Of a stretch of 64,000 nt of DNA, positions 1 to 9,343 are shown piece after piece. Below the pieces are notes generated by a model that did no database searches, had not been told where the DNA came from, and saw nothing but the letters and a program-made list of their open reading frames with translations. The position numbers were made by a program, and so were the translations under genes. The DNA is taken from assembly GCA_963708165.1 (NCBI GenBank), contig OY970187.1:1116001-1180000 (forward strand). Reading direction: 5' to 3'. Position 1 is the first letter of the stretch. Every line of letters begins with the position of its first letter. The DNA comes from Rubricoccus sp963708165. Its GTDB lineage: Bacteria > Bacteroidota > Rhodothermia > Rhodothermales > Rubricoccaceae.

Positions 1-120
1 CTCCAGGCGGTCTACGACGCGCTGATCGCCCGCTCGGACTACGAGCGCGCGACGGCCACCATCGCACCCGAGCCCGTCACGCCCGCCGAGCCTACGCCGA
101 CGACGGCCTTCATCCGATGA
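1..120 (+). CDS. C-terminal end of outer-membrane efflux (TolC-like) protein, partial
   Basis: The first 39 codons of the window form the end of a gene that starts upstream, with TGA at 118-120. The readable tail begins LQAVYDALIARSDYERA and then becomes a proline/threonine/alanine-rich end. The helix is compatible with the last periplasmic helix of TolC/OMF channels, and the gene lies directly before an RND adaptor and permease, the usual order of a tripartite efflux operon. The assignment depends mainly on this context because no complete domain is visible. Confidence 0.45.
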   Translation, partial: LQAVYDALIARSDYERATATIAPEPVTPAEPTPTTAFIR

Positions 121-263
121 CGCGCTTCCCTTCCGCCTCTGGCGCGCTGGCCGCGGCCTCTGGCGCCAACCCGCGGGTGTATTGCAATACGCCCCTACGC
201 GATGCCTCTGGCGCCAGAGGCGCCCACACCGACCACCGAACACCGACGACCGGTCTCTCTGCC

Positions 264-1646
264 ATGTCTCGCCTCGCCCTTCTCTCCTTTCTCGCCCTGT
301 CCCTCGCGGCATGCGGCGCTCCCGGCGACGATTCGCCAGAGGCCGCTGGCGCCGCCGACTCCACCGATGTCGGCGTGCCCGTCGAGGTCGTCCTGGCGGA
401 CCCGGACTTTTTCGAGGACGCCATCGAGCTGACCGGCAGCGTGGACGCGTCCAACGACGCGCTGCTCTCGCCCGACGTGCCCGGCTCGCTGACGTTCGTC
501 GCGCCGCTCGGCGCCTACGTCGGCCGCGGCGGGACCGTCGCGCAGGTCAAGGCCAGCACGCAGGTAGCGGGCGTCTCCCAGTCGCGCGCTGGCGTGGCGA
601 CGGCGCAGGCCGGGATCGCGCAGGCGCAGGCGGGCATCGCCGGAGCCGAGGCGGGCGTGAGCGCAGCCCAGGCGCAGCGTCAGGCCGCACAGGCGCAGCT
701 GGATCTCGCGCAGGACCAGTACACGCGCCAGCTTCCGCTCTACCGCGACTCCATCCTCTCGGCGCTGGAGTTCCGCGGCGTCGAGACGCAACTCGCGGGC
801 GCCCGCGCCCAGGTGGCGCAGGCCGACGCGGGCATCGCGCAGGCGCAGGGCAACCTGCGGGCCTCTCGCGAGCAGCTCAACGCCGCGCGCTCCCAGGTCA
901 ACGCCGCGCAGGCGGGCGTGCAGAGCGCCCAGGCGCAGCTGTCGAACACGCGCGTCGTGGCGCCCTTCGGCGGCGTCGTCGAGGCGCGCTTGCAAGAGCC
1001 GGGCGAGCTCGCGAGCCCCGGCCAGCCGGTCGTGCGCCTCGTGGCCTCTGGCGGGCTGACCGTCAAGGCCGGTATCCCCGAGCGCTACGCCGGTGACATC
1101 GAAGTGGGCACGCAGGTGCGCGTGATCCCGAGCGCCTACGGCGCCGAGGCGCGCGGCGGGCGCGTCACGTTCGTCGGCACCGCCATCGACCCGCAGAGCC
1201 GCACGTTCCCCGTCGAGATCGCGGTCGAGAACAGCGACCGCCGCCTCAAGCCCGACATGGTGGTGCGCCTCCAGCTCGCGCGCGAGGTCCTCGAAGACGC
1301 CATCGTCGTCCCGCAAGAGGCCGTCATCCGCGACGAGCGCGGCACGAGCGTCTTCGTCGCCGTGACGGGTAGCGGCGGCCAGACCATCGCCGAGCGCCGC
1401 GCCGTCGAGGTCGGCCCCAACGCGGGCGACCGCATCGTGCTCCTCTCCGGCGTCGCCTCTGGCGACCGCATCATCGTGAGCGGCCAGACCAGCCTGACCG
1501 ACGGCGACGTGGTCCGCGCGACCGAGCGCCGCGCCGCCGCCGTGCCCGCCTCTGGCGAGACCGCATCGCGCCAGAGGCCGACGGCGCCCACCACCGACCG
1601 CCCGCGCCGAGAACTAGAGACGCCCGCCAGAGGCCCGCGTCCCTAG
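264..1646 (+). CDS. RND efflux pump periplasmic adaptor (HlyD/AcrA family) lipoprotein
   Basis: Membrane fusion protein bridging an inner-membrane RND permease and an outer-membrane channel. I chose ATG 264 because it begins a lipoprotein signal (MSRLALLSFLALSLAACG, lipobox LAAC); the open frame from 117 has no signal and is filled by iterated 10-mer sequence. About 460 residues: first half of the lipoyl-like hairpin (VAPLGAYVGRGGTVAQV), a long alanine/glutamine-rich coiled coil (about residues 95-220), second lipoyl half (RVVAPFGGVVEARLQEPGE), then the beta-barrel and membrane-proximal domain with IVVPQEAVI. The tail is low-complexity and carries three copies of the 10-mer. It ends 18 bp before the permease, so the two are one operon. 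Confidence 0.9.
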   Translation: MSRLALLSFLALSLAACGAPGDDSPEAAGAADSTDVGVPVEVVLADPDFFEDAIELTGSVDASNDALLSPDVPGSLTFVAPLGAYVGRGGTVAQVKASTQVAGVSQSRAGVATAQAGIAQAQAGIAGAEAGVSAAQAQRQAAQAQLDLAQDQYTRQLPLYRDSILSALEFRGVETQLAGARAQVAQADAGIAQAQGNLRASREQLNAARSQVNAAQAGVQSAQAQLSNTRVVAPFGGVVEARLQEPGELASPGQPVVRLVASGGLTVKAGIPERYAGDIEVGTQVRVIPSAYGAEARGGRVTFVGTAIDPQSRTFPVEIAVENSDRRLKPDMVVRLQLAREVLEDAIVVPQEAVIRDERGTSVFVAVTGSGGQTIAERRAVEVGPNAGDRIVLLSGVASGDRIIVSGQTSLTDGDVVRATERRAAAVPASGETASRQRPTAPTTDRPRRELETPARGPRP

Positions 1647-1664
1647 TCCCCAACACCCAGTCCC

Positions 1665-4600
1665 ATGAAGATCACCGACCTCGCGATTAGCAACCGGACG
1701 GCCATCGTCGTCCTCACGTTCGCGCTCTCAATCGGCGGGCTCATCTCCTACGTCACGCTCCCCAAGGAGAGCCAGCCGCAGATCGAGTTCGCGCAGATCA
1801 TCATCACGACGATCTACCCCGGCGCGTCGCCGGACGACGTGGAGATCGATCATCACGCAAGAGGTCGAGCGCGAGGTCGCGACGCTCTCGGGCCTGGATC
1901 AGGTGCGGAGCACGAGCACCGAGGGCGTCTCGACGGTCATCGCGGAGTTCTTCCCGGACAAGGACATTAGCGAGGCGTCGCAAGAGGTCCGCGAGGCGGT
2001 CGACCTGGCCAAGACGGAGTTTCCGAGCGATGTGGAAGAGCCCATCGTGAGCGAGATCGACTTCGCGGACTTCCCGGTCCTCACGGTCAACCTCCTCACC
2101 GAAGGCAGCCTGACCGCACTCCGCCGCACGGCCGAGGAGCTTCAGGACGAGATCGAAGGCGTCCCCGGCGTCAGCGGCGTGGACCTGCTCGGTGGCCTGG
2201 AGCGCGAGGTGCAGGTCGACGTGGACATCGCGGCGCTGCAGGGCTACAACCTGAGCATCAACGACGTGGTGCAGGCCGTCCAGAGCGAGAACACCAACAT
2301 CCCGGGCGGCTCGGTGGATGTCGGCCCGTCCAACTACCTCGTCCGCGTCAACGGCGAGTTCGACACGCCCAACGAGATCCTCGACCTGGTCGTCAAGGCC
2401 CCTGGCGGGACGCCGATCTACGTGCGCGACGTGGCCGACGTGGAGTTCGGCTACAAAGACCGCAGCTCCTACGCGCGCTTGGAACTGCTGCAAGAGGAAA
2501 ACGAGGACGGCGAGACCGTGCCCGTCGCCACTCCCGAGAACCTGCCCTGTTATCCGCCTCAACGTCAAGAAGGCCTCTGGCGAGAACATCATCGAAGTCG
2601 TGGGCGGTGTCGAGGAGATCATCGACGGCTTCGTCGTTCCCCAACGGCACGACGCACGTGCTGACGGGCGACCAGAGCGAGCAGGTGGTGACGCTCGTGG
2701 AGGACCTGGAGAACAACATCATCGCGGGCATCCTCTTCGTGATCGTGGTCCTGCTGTTCTTCCTCGGCGTGCGCAACGCGGCGCTCGTGGGCCTGGCGAT
2801 CCCGCTCAGCATGTTCCTGACCTTCCTGACCTTCTCGGTCATGGGCCAGACGCTGAACTTCATCATCCTGTTCAGCCTCATCATCGCGCTGGGCATGCTG
2901 GTGGACAACGCGGTGGTGATCATCGAGAACATCTACCGCTTCAAGGAGGAGGGCTACTCCAACTGGGAGGCGGCGCAAAAGGGAACCTCCGAGGTCGGCC
3001 TGGCCGTCGCCGCGAGTACCGCCACGACCGTCGCCGCCTTCGCGCCGATGCTGCTGTGGCCGGGCACGATCGGCAAGTTCATGGGCTACATGCCGCTGAC
3101 GCTGATCATCACGCTCTCGGCGAGCCTGTTCGTCGCGCTCATCATCAACCCGGTCATCGCGGGCTACTTCGTCAAGACCGAGGCCGAGATCGCGGAGGAC
3201 AAGGCCAAGAAAGACGCCTCTGGCGCCAGAGGCGAGAATCCGACGCAGCGCAAGATCGCGCTGGGCCTCGTCGCGTTTACGGCGATTATCGTCGGCATCG
3301 CGCGGTGGCAGACGCTGATCTTCCTCGCGATCGCCATCCCGGCGCTCGTGCTGCTCTACCGCAAGGCGCTCAACCCGGCGCACCAGCGGTTCGCGAACGT
3401 GACGGTCCCGCGCATGACCAAGGCCTACCGCGGCTTCCTGAGCTGGATGCTCCAGCGCGACTACACCGTCGCCAGAGGCCTCTTGCGCAACACGTTCGCG
3501 CTGGGCTCCTTTACGGCGGGCTTCCTGCTGCTGATTGCGGGCGCGGCGCTCAACGCTGCCGCGGCGCCTGCGGGCTTCCTGCTCATCGTCCCGGGCGGGA
3601 TCCTGCTTCTGGTCGGCGTCATCGCGATGCTGGTGCACAGCGTCGAGACGGCGTTCTTGGGCGGCAAGGTGAGCATGAAGGTCGGCATGTGGTTCGGCGC
3701 CGTGGTTCTCGTCCTCATCGCGCTCCTCACCATCGGCGGCAAGATCGGCTTCACGTCCGTCAAGGATCTCGAAGTGATCGGCGGCATGCTCGCCATCCCC
3801 ATCCTCCTGCTCGTGGCGGGTGCGCTGGGCTCCGCCAGAGGCGAAGGGCGCAAGCAGACCAACTTCGGCTCGCCGTACATCTTCCTCACGGACAACCGCG
3901 CGAGGCTGCTCACGGCCACGCTGGGCACGCTCTTCGGCGTGATCGGGCTGTTCGCCGTCGCGCCGACCGGCGTCGAGTTCTTCCCGACGACGGACCCCAA
4001 CCAGATCATGATCACCGCCGAGGCGCCGATTGGCACCACGATCGAGCGGTCGAACGAGGTCTCGGAGGAAGTCTTCAGCCGCGTCAACGGACTCATGCAG
4101 TCCGATCCGGCGACGGCGGCGAACACAGAGAACATCTCCACGAGCGTGGGCGTGGGCGGCGACGCGATGTTTGGCGGCGGTGCCGCCAGCGCCGAGCGCT
4201 CGTCGATCACCATGAACATGGTGGACTACGCGGACCGCGCCGAGGAATCCTCCAGCACGATCCGCCGCATTCGCGAAAGCCTCGCGGGCCTGCCGGGCAT
4301 CGACCTCACGATCACGCAGGACCAGGGCGGCCCGCCGACGGGCGCCGCGGTCAACATCGAGGTCTCGGGCAAGGAGTTCGAGGAGATCCAGAACCTCGCG
4401 GACGGCATCAAGCAGACGCTCATCACGGCGCAAGAGGCCGGGCGTCTGCCAGGATTGGTGGACATCCGCGACAACCTCAACAGCGGGCGACCCGAGTACC
4501 GCATCGAGATCGACCGCGAGCGCGCGGCGGCCTTCGGGCTGAGCACGCGGGCGGTCGCGCTGGGCGTGCGTGGCGCCGTCAACGGCGTCGAGGCCAGCAA

Positions 4601-5671
4601 GTGGCGCGATGGCAAGGACGAGTACGACATCACGGTCCGCCTGCGTGAGGAGGACCGCGAGAGCCTGCGCCAGATCGAGAGCCTGACCATCTTCGACGAG
4701 GGCCAGCAGATCCCGCTGACGGCCGTCGCGCGCATCGTGCCCGCGGCCGGACTGGGCTCGGTCACGCGTCTGGACCAGGAGCGCGTGGTCACCGTCCTGG
4801 GCGATGCGGCCCCTGGCGCGAACGCCAACGAAGTCCTCGCGCTCGTGCAGGCGGAGCTGGAGGAGACGACCGTCGAACGTGCCCGAGGGCTACAGCGTCT
4901 CGTACACCGGCGCGAACGAGGAGCAGAACGAGAGCTTCAGCTTCCTCACGACGGCGCTGCTGATGGGCCTCGCGCTCATCTCGATCATCCTGATCGCGCA
5001 GTTCAACTCGGTCAAGAACCCGATCATCATCATGGTGGCGGTGGGCCTGACGCCTGATCGGCGTGATGCTGGGCCTGATCCTGACGCGCACGCCGTTCGG
5101 CCTGATGACGTTTATCGGCGTGATCTCGCTGGCGGGCATCGTGGTCAACAACGCGATCGTGCTGGTGGACTACATCGAGCAGCTCCGCGCCAGAGGCGAG
5201 GACAAGCAGGAGGCCATTGTGGACGGCGGCGCGACGCGTCTGCGTCCGGTGCTCCTGACTGCGTTTACGACCGTCATCGGCCTGATCCCGCTCACGTTCG
5301 GCATCAACATCGACTTCGTGGGTCTGATCGTGAACCTCGACCCTGGCTTTTCCATCGGCAGCGAGAACACGCAGTTCTGGGGACCGATGGGCACGGCCAT
5401 CATCTCCGGGTTGACCTTCGCGACGTTCCTCACGCTCGTCATCGTGCCGGTCATGTACTCGGCCTTCGACTCGCTCGCGATGCGCATCGCCGCCGCGCGC
5501 GGCCGGGACGTGGCGCCAGAGGCCTCTGGCACAAATGGCGCCTCTGGCGGCGCGGTGGCGGTCGCGGTGAACGCCGACGGAAGCACGTCGCACGTGGTCC
5601 TGCCGGATGGCGATGGCGCGACGGGCGAGAAGCCGTGGGCGAGCCCGTTCCGCGAGGAGGCAGAGGAGTAG
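1665..5671 (+). pseudogene. RND efflux permease (AcrB/HAE1 family), interrupted by five +1 frameshifts
   Basis: Proton-driven inner-membrane efflux permease partnered with the preceding adaptor. Read through, it spans the family: N-terminus MKITDLAISNRTAIVVLTF, two periplasmic halves, TM segments including LGMLVDNAVVIIENIYR with the paired-acid helix, and the C-terminal half with FIGVISLAGIVVNNAIVLVDY. The reading frame must shift by +1 near 1851, 2548, 2642, 4878 and 5053; each is removed by dropping one base, and the conserved protein resumes at once. All five are insertions in the same direction, which fits insertion-type sequencing error, but recent inactivation is possible. An unusual extra membrane stretch lies at about residues 515-750. 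The stop TAG shares its G with a form A palindrome. Confidence 0.85.
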
Positions 5672-5881
5672 CCTCTGGCGCCAGAGGCTTGGGGTGCTGC
5701 GGCCTGTCTCGCCTCTGGCGGGGCGGGCCGCGTTGGTTCGCCAGAGGCTTCTGGCAGCGGGGGTGCGGGCGCGGTGCTCGGCGGGTCGAACCCCCTGAGA
5801 ACGCTCGGGCCTGCGCTCTGATCTGCCGCAGAGGCTGATCGAGGCGTCGCGCGCTGGTCGCGCGTTTCAGGGTCGCGTTCT

Positions 5882-5905
5882 CTGTCCCCCTCAGCGGGGG
5901 GACAG
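5882..5905. repeat. Hairpin repeat copy 1 (TGTCCCCC stem)
   Basis: Inverted repeat: CTGTCCCCC, a short loop, then GGGGGGACAG. A related hairpin lies 90 bp downstream. The pair resembles a REP-like dispersed element; either could also act as a terminator between convergent genes, although no T-run follows. Confidence 0.55.
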
Positions 5906-5972
5906 TTCCCACCGCGGTCTCCCCCAATGAATCAGTCAAGCCGCCTGCGGCCGAAAGATTTGACATCTGGAT

Positions 5973-5997
5973 TGTCCCCCTTGACAAGGGGGGACAG
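5973..5997. repeat. Hairpin repeat copy 2 (TGTCCCCCTTG stem)
   Basis: Inverted repeat TGTCCCCCTTG facing CAAGGGGGGACA with almost no loop, the same stem core as the hairpin at 5882-5905. Together they suggest a short palindromic dispersed repeat family distinct from the 10-mer. Confidence 0.55.
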
Positions 5998-6093
5998 CTT
6001 GGCCGCCGTCGAGGCGCGTCAAGCGGGGGGTGCTCTCGGGATGCCGCGGCGCCTCACCCGAGGCCTCTGGCGCCAGAGGCCGAATCCCTCCCG

Positions 6094-7231
6094 CTACACC
6101 TTCTGCGCCACACGCTCGCTCCACTCGCGGCGAAACGCCGGGAAGCGGCTCTCCAAGATGGCCGCGCGCATCTCGCGCATGAGCCAGAGGTAGAACCCCA
6201 CGTTCTGCATCGAGGCGAGCTCCATCGCCAGAGGCTCGTTGCTCTTGACGAGGTGGCGGAGGTAGGCCTTGGAGAAGTTCTGCGACGCGTACAGGTCCAG
6301 GCCGGGGTCGATGGGCTCGGGCGAACTGCTCCCAGCGCTTGTTTTTGATGTTGACCAGGCCTTCGGTCGTGAACAGCGAGCCGTTGCGGCCGTTGCGCGT
6401 CGGCATCACGCAGTCGAACATGTCCACGCCGCGGGCCACGTTCTCGATCAAGTTCTGCGGTGTGCCGACGCCCATCAAGTAGCGCGGGCGGTCGCTCGGG
6501 AGCACTTCGGCGACGACCTCGACGATTTGATACATCACGTCCGCACTCTCGCCCACACTTAGGCCTCCGATGGCGTAGCCCTCGGCATCGAGTTGAAGCA
6601 GCGCGTCGGCGCTCTCGCGGCGGACTTCCGGGTAGACGGCACCCTGGACGATGGGGAAAAGTGCCTGGTGGTGGCCGTAGTGCGGCTGGGTCTTTCGGTA
6701 GTGCTCGAAGGCGCGGTTCGCCCAGCGGACGGTCAGTTCGTTGCTCGTGCGGGCCGTTGCGATGTCGACCGTCGCGGGCGGGCACTCGTCGAGCACCATC
6801 ATGATGTCGCTGCCGATGTCGCGCTGCGTGTCGATCACGTTCTCGGGCGTGAACGTGAGATAGTCTCCGTTGAGGTGGTTGCGAAAGCGGACGCCATCCT
6901 CGCTCATCGTGCGGAGGTCGGCGAGCGAGAACACCTGGAAGCCGCCGCTATCGGTCAGGATGGGTTTGTCCCACGACATGAACCGGTGCAGGCCGCCCAA
7001 CTCGCGCAGCACCTCGCGCCCCGGCCGCAGGTGCAGGTGGTACGTGTTGCCCAGGATGATCTGCGCGCCGATGTCCTCGGTCAACGCGCGCGGCGAGAGC
7101 GCCTTGACGCTTCCCGCCGTGCCGACGGGCATAAAGATGGGCGTCTCGATCGTGCCGTGGTCGGTCTCGACGAGCCCGGCGCGAGCGCCGGTCTCGGGAC
7201 ACTGGGCCTGGAGCGTGTAGCGGAGGGGCAT
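6094..7231 (-). CDS. tgt: Queuine tRNA-ribosyltransferase (TGT), one frameshift
   Basis: Exchanges guanine 34 for a queuine precursor in GUN-anticodon tRNAs. The N-terminal part carries TGT hallmarks: ETPIFMPVGTAGSVK, ILGNTYHLHLRPG, DSGGFQVFSL and PRYLMGVGTP. The frame breaks near 6322 after NKRWEQF; dropping one base restores the end PEPIDPGLDLYAS...QNFSKAYLRHL to WSERVAQKV and TAG at 6094-6096, so the gene does not run on to 5936. The position where most bacterial TGTs have the zinc ligands (CxCxxC before NFSRAYLRHL) reads LDLYAS here, so the zinc site looks lost. About 378 residues after correction. Confidence 0.88.
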
Positions 7232-7356
7232 GGGTGCCTCTGGCGTGGTTCGCGCTCAGGATCGCGCCAGAGGCGGTAGGGGACCGCGAAAGGCAGAGGG
7301 ATAGAGGGATGCGAGAGGGAGCCTCTGGCGCCAGAGGCGAGCGCACCTAAACAGAC

Positions 7357-7396
7357 GCGGCGCGGCCCGAGGCGGGAGAGCCTCAGACCGCGCCGC
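7357..7396 (-). terminator. Rhodopsin gene terminator hairpin
   Basis: Just downstream of the rhodopsin stop, GCGGCGCGG (7357-7365) pairs with CCGCGCCGC (7388-7396), with an inner GAGGC/GCCTC stem. On the minus strand a weak T stretch (CTGTTTAG) follows. A strong intrinsic-terminator-like structure. Confidence 0.6.
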
Positions 7397-7420
7397 GCGG
7401 ATCGACAGTGCTGGCCGCGT

Positions 7421-8284
7421 CTATGCGGTCGTCTCCAGCGCGTCGTAGTCGTAGCCATGCTCCTCCTTGCTGCGGATCTGTGCCGCGACGGTGAGGAGGA
7501 TGCCGTAGACCACCTTCGAGAGCACGTCGGCCACGGTGTACGTGATCGAGCGCGCCACGACGGCCGTCTCGCCGCTAAAGAGCGGGATGAGGCCTGTGCC
7601 GGAGCCATCCGGCATGTTGGACGTGAAGACCGGCATGAGGTACGCGCCCGGGTAGAGCATCCACGAGACGAGGAACAGCGTCCAGATGGTGCCGATGATC
7701 TTGGCGGCGCCTGGCGCCATGCCTTCCTTGCCCTCTTTCAGGATCTTCCACATCAGGTAGAGCACGTGGAAGAAGAACGCCGTCGAGATGGCACCCCAGA
7801 TGAAAAACAGCGTCGGGTTCGAGACCTCGTAGAACTGGCCGATGTAGCCGGTCACGATCATCATCGCGCCCGAGAAGAAGAACTGGTTTCGCGTGGAGGC
7901 AAACTTGGCGCCCGTGATGTTGATCACGAACAGGATCTGGAACAGCAACATCGGCACGTCGATAAGCCAGTTCAGGTACCGATAGCCGTTGGTGAACGTC
8001 GAAGCACCCTCGGCACGGACGTACTGGTTCAGGACGGAGTCGTAGACGAAGGCCTGGTCCCAGTTCTGAGCCTGCGCGTAGAGCAGCAGAAACGCTGAGA
8101 CCATCACGACGACCGAGAGGACCGACGAGATGCGGTACTTCGGCGCAACAGACTTGAGCGTCAGGATGAAGTAGAACAGCGACGCGAGCATGACCGCGTA
8201 GCCCAGCGTAAGCACGTGGGCCACGATGTCGTACGCCATCGGGGAGTATGAGAAGAAGTTCTCAAAGGGTACGTTAGGGAGCAT
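7421..8284 (-). CDS. NDQ-type microbial rhodopsin (light-driven sodium pump family)
   Basis: Seven-TM retinal protein of 287 residues. The third helix reads YRYLNWLIDVPMLLFQ, placing N105, D109 and Q116 at the three diagnostic positions (NDQ), as in the sodium pump KR2; R102 is the conserved TM3 arginine. The retinal Schiff-base lysine is K257 in ADVLSKVVYG with counter-aspartate D253. From family knowledge NDQ rhodopsins export sodium ions in light, and protons when sodium is absent. It stands alone, with its own terminator-like hairpin downstream and an AT-rich dyad upstream; no carotenoid or retinal synthesis gene is in the window. The gene contains no copy of the iterated 10-mer, in contrast to its neighbours. 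Confidence 0.93.
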   Translation of the reverse strand: MLPNVPFENFFSYSPMAYDIVAHVLTLGYAVMLASLFYFILTLKSVAPKYRISSVLSVVVMVSAFLLLYAQAQNWDQAFVYDSVLNQYVRAEGASTFTNGYRYLNWLIDVPMLLFQILFVINITGAKFASTRNQFFFSGAMMIVTGYIGQFYEVSNPTLFFIWGAISTAFFFHVLYLMWKILKEGKEGMAPGAAKIIGTIWTLFLVSWMLYPGAYLMPVFTSNMPDGSGTGLIPLFSGETAVVARSITYTVADVLSKVVYGILLTVAAQIRSKEEHGYDYDALETTA

Positions 8285-8371
8285 TGCGATGAGGGTGGGC
8301 GGGAGATTGCGCAGGGACGCGTCTGTTCATGACTCGGCTGGGACGTGAGGGCTCCCAACAGAACAATGTAT

Positions 8372-8389
8372 TTTCACTTCGTAGTGAAA
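8372..8389 (-). promoter_or_regulatory. AT-rich dyad upstream of the rhodopsin gene, candidate operator
   Basis: TTTCACT and AGTGAAA face each other around TCGT, about 90 bp upstream of the rhodopsin start, in a small AT-rich island (8366-8397) inside GC-rich DNA. Position and symmetry suggest a regulator site at the promoter. No regulator is known and no promoter hexamer pair is convincing. Confidence 0.4.
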
Positions 8390-8461
8390 GTACTAAAAGC
8401 CAGCCAACACGCGGGCCGGCCGTGCCGCCAGAGTCCTCCGGTGGGTTCTGGCGCTCGTCAC

Positions 8462-8488
8462 TCTGGATTCCGGCCTTTCCGGAAACGA
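8462..8488. repeat. Dispersed inverted repeat, GGAATCCAGA family
   Basis: CTGGATTCCGGCC then TTTCCGGAAACGAC forms an imperfect hairpin of the GTC-TTCC...GGAATCCAG type. It shares its outer ends with the two repeats at 22400-22426 and 22547-22573, so the window holds three members of this short palindromic family. Confidence 0.5.
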
Positions 8489-8574
8489 CACTGTTGGTAG
8501 GTGTGGGCGTTGGTTCTGGGCCTCTGGCGCCAGAGGCCTTACCCCTCCATGCCTCTCTATCCCGTATCCCTCTA

Positions 8575-9313
8575 CTACCAGTCCAGCCGCTTAAACAGCC
8601 GGTCCGGGATCGCGCGGACCGCCGCCATGACGGGGCGCCAGTAGCCGGGCGTGTAGACCGTGCCCTCGCCCGCACCCATCGCTTTGTAGATCCGAGCGCC
8701 GACGGCCTCTGGCGACGCCGCGAGCAGACCGGGCTCGTGCACGCCGACGATCATGGGCGTGTCGACCGGGCCGGGCTTGATGGTGACGACCTCGACGCCG
8801 GTCCCGTGGAGCCTCGCGCGGAGGCCGCTGGCGAAGGCGGTCACGGCAGCTTTGGACGCGCCGTAGACGTAGTTGCTGGGCCGCCCTCGGTCGCCCGCGA
8901 CCGACGAGATGACGGCCAGCGTGCCGTGGCCCTGCTCCTCCATCATGTTCGCGAGCCGCGTCATAACCGAGATCGTGCTCGTCGCGTTGACCTCGAACGA
9001 CTCGACCGCCGCGTCCGGGTCGGTGTGGACGGTCTCGGCGTGGGGTAGCACGCCGTAGGCGACGAGCGCCGTGTCGATGCCGCCCATGGCGCCAGAGGCT
9101 TGGTCGATGGCACGTCTGGTGAGTGGCAGGATCGAGCGCGTCGAAGTGCACCTCGTGGACCGACGCGGCGCCTCTGGCGCGGAGGTCGTCGGCGGCAGCG
9201 CGCAGCTTCTCCGGATTGCGCGCGGCGAGCGCGAGCGTGGCGCCCGCTTCCGCGTAGAGCCGCGCGGTCTCGTGCGCGATGGCGCTGGTGGCGCCGAGGA
9301 TCAGAACAGTCAT
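8575..9313 (-). CDS. SDR-family oxidoreductase (DprE2-like), one frameshift
   Basis: Short-chain dehydrogenase: N-terminal Rossmann motif LILGATSAIAHETARLYA, catalytic serine in VISSVAGDRG and the YxxxK pair in YGASKAAVTAF. The N-terminal frame breaks near 9105; a +1 correction links HFDALDPATHQT to AIDQASGAMGGIDTALVAYG, the usual second NAD-binding segment. The break lies next to an iterated 10-mer. It follows a DprE1-like oxidase and a UbiA prenyltransferase on the same strand, the partners that in actinobacteria epimerise decaprenyl-phospho-ribose to the arabinose donor, so a DprE2-like keto-reductase role is inferred. Other SDR substrates remain possible. Confidence 0.78.
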
Positions 9314-9343
9314 AGGGGAGGTGCGGGCCTCTGGCGCCAGAGG

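Larger units (their letters stand above)
5672..6093. other. Non-coding stretch with 10-mer copies and two CCCCC/GGGGG hairpins
   Basis: About 420 bp between convergent permease and tgt genes. It holds the palindrome after the permease stop, several single 10-mers, a second palindrome at 6063-6080 beside the tgt stop, and two related hairpins described separately. Open frames here are short and made of iterated words; I see no credible gene. Confidence 0.6.

Noticed and set aside
2619..4433. A 604-codon open frame opposite the RND permease
   Set aside because: It is the high-GC shadow of the permease on the other strand: extremely arginine/histidine/aspartate-rich with no domain, while the plus strand reads a known family.
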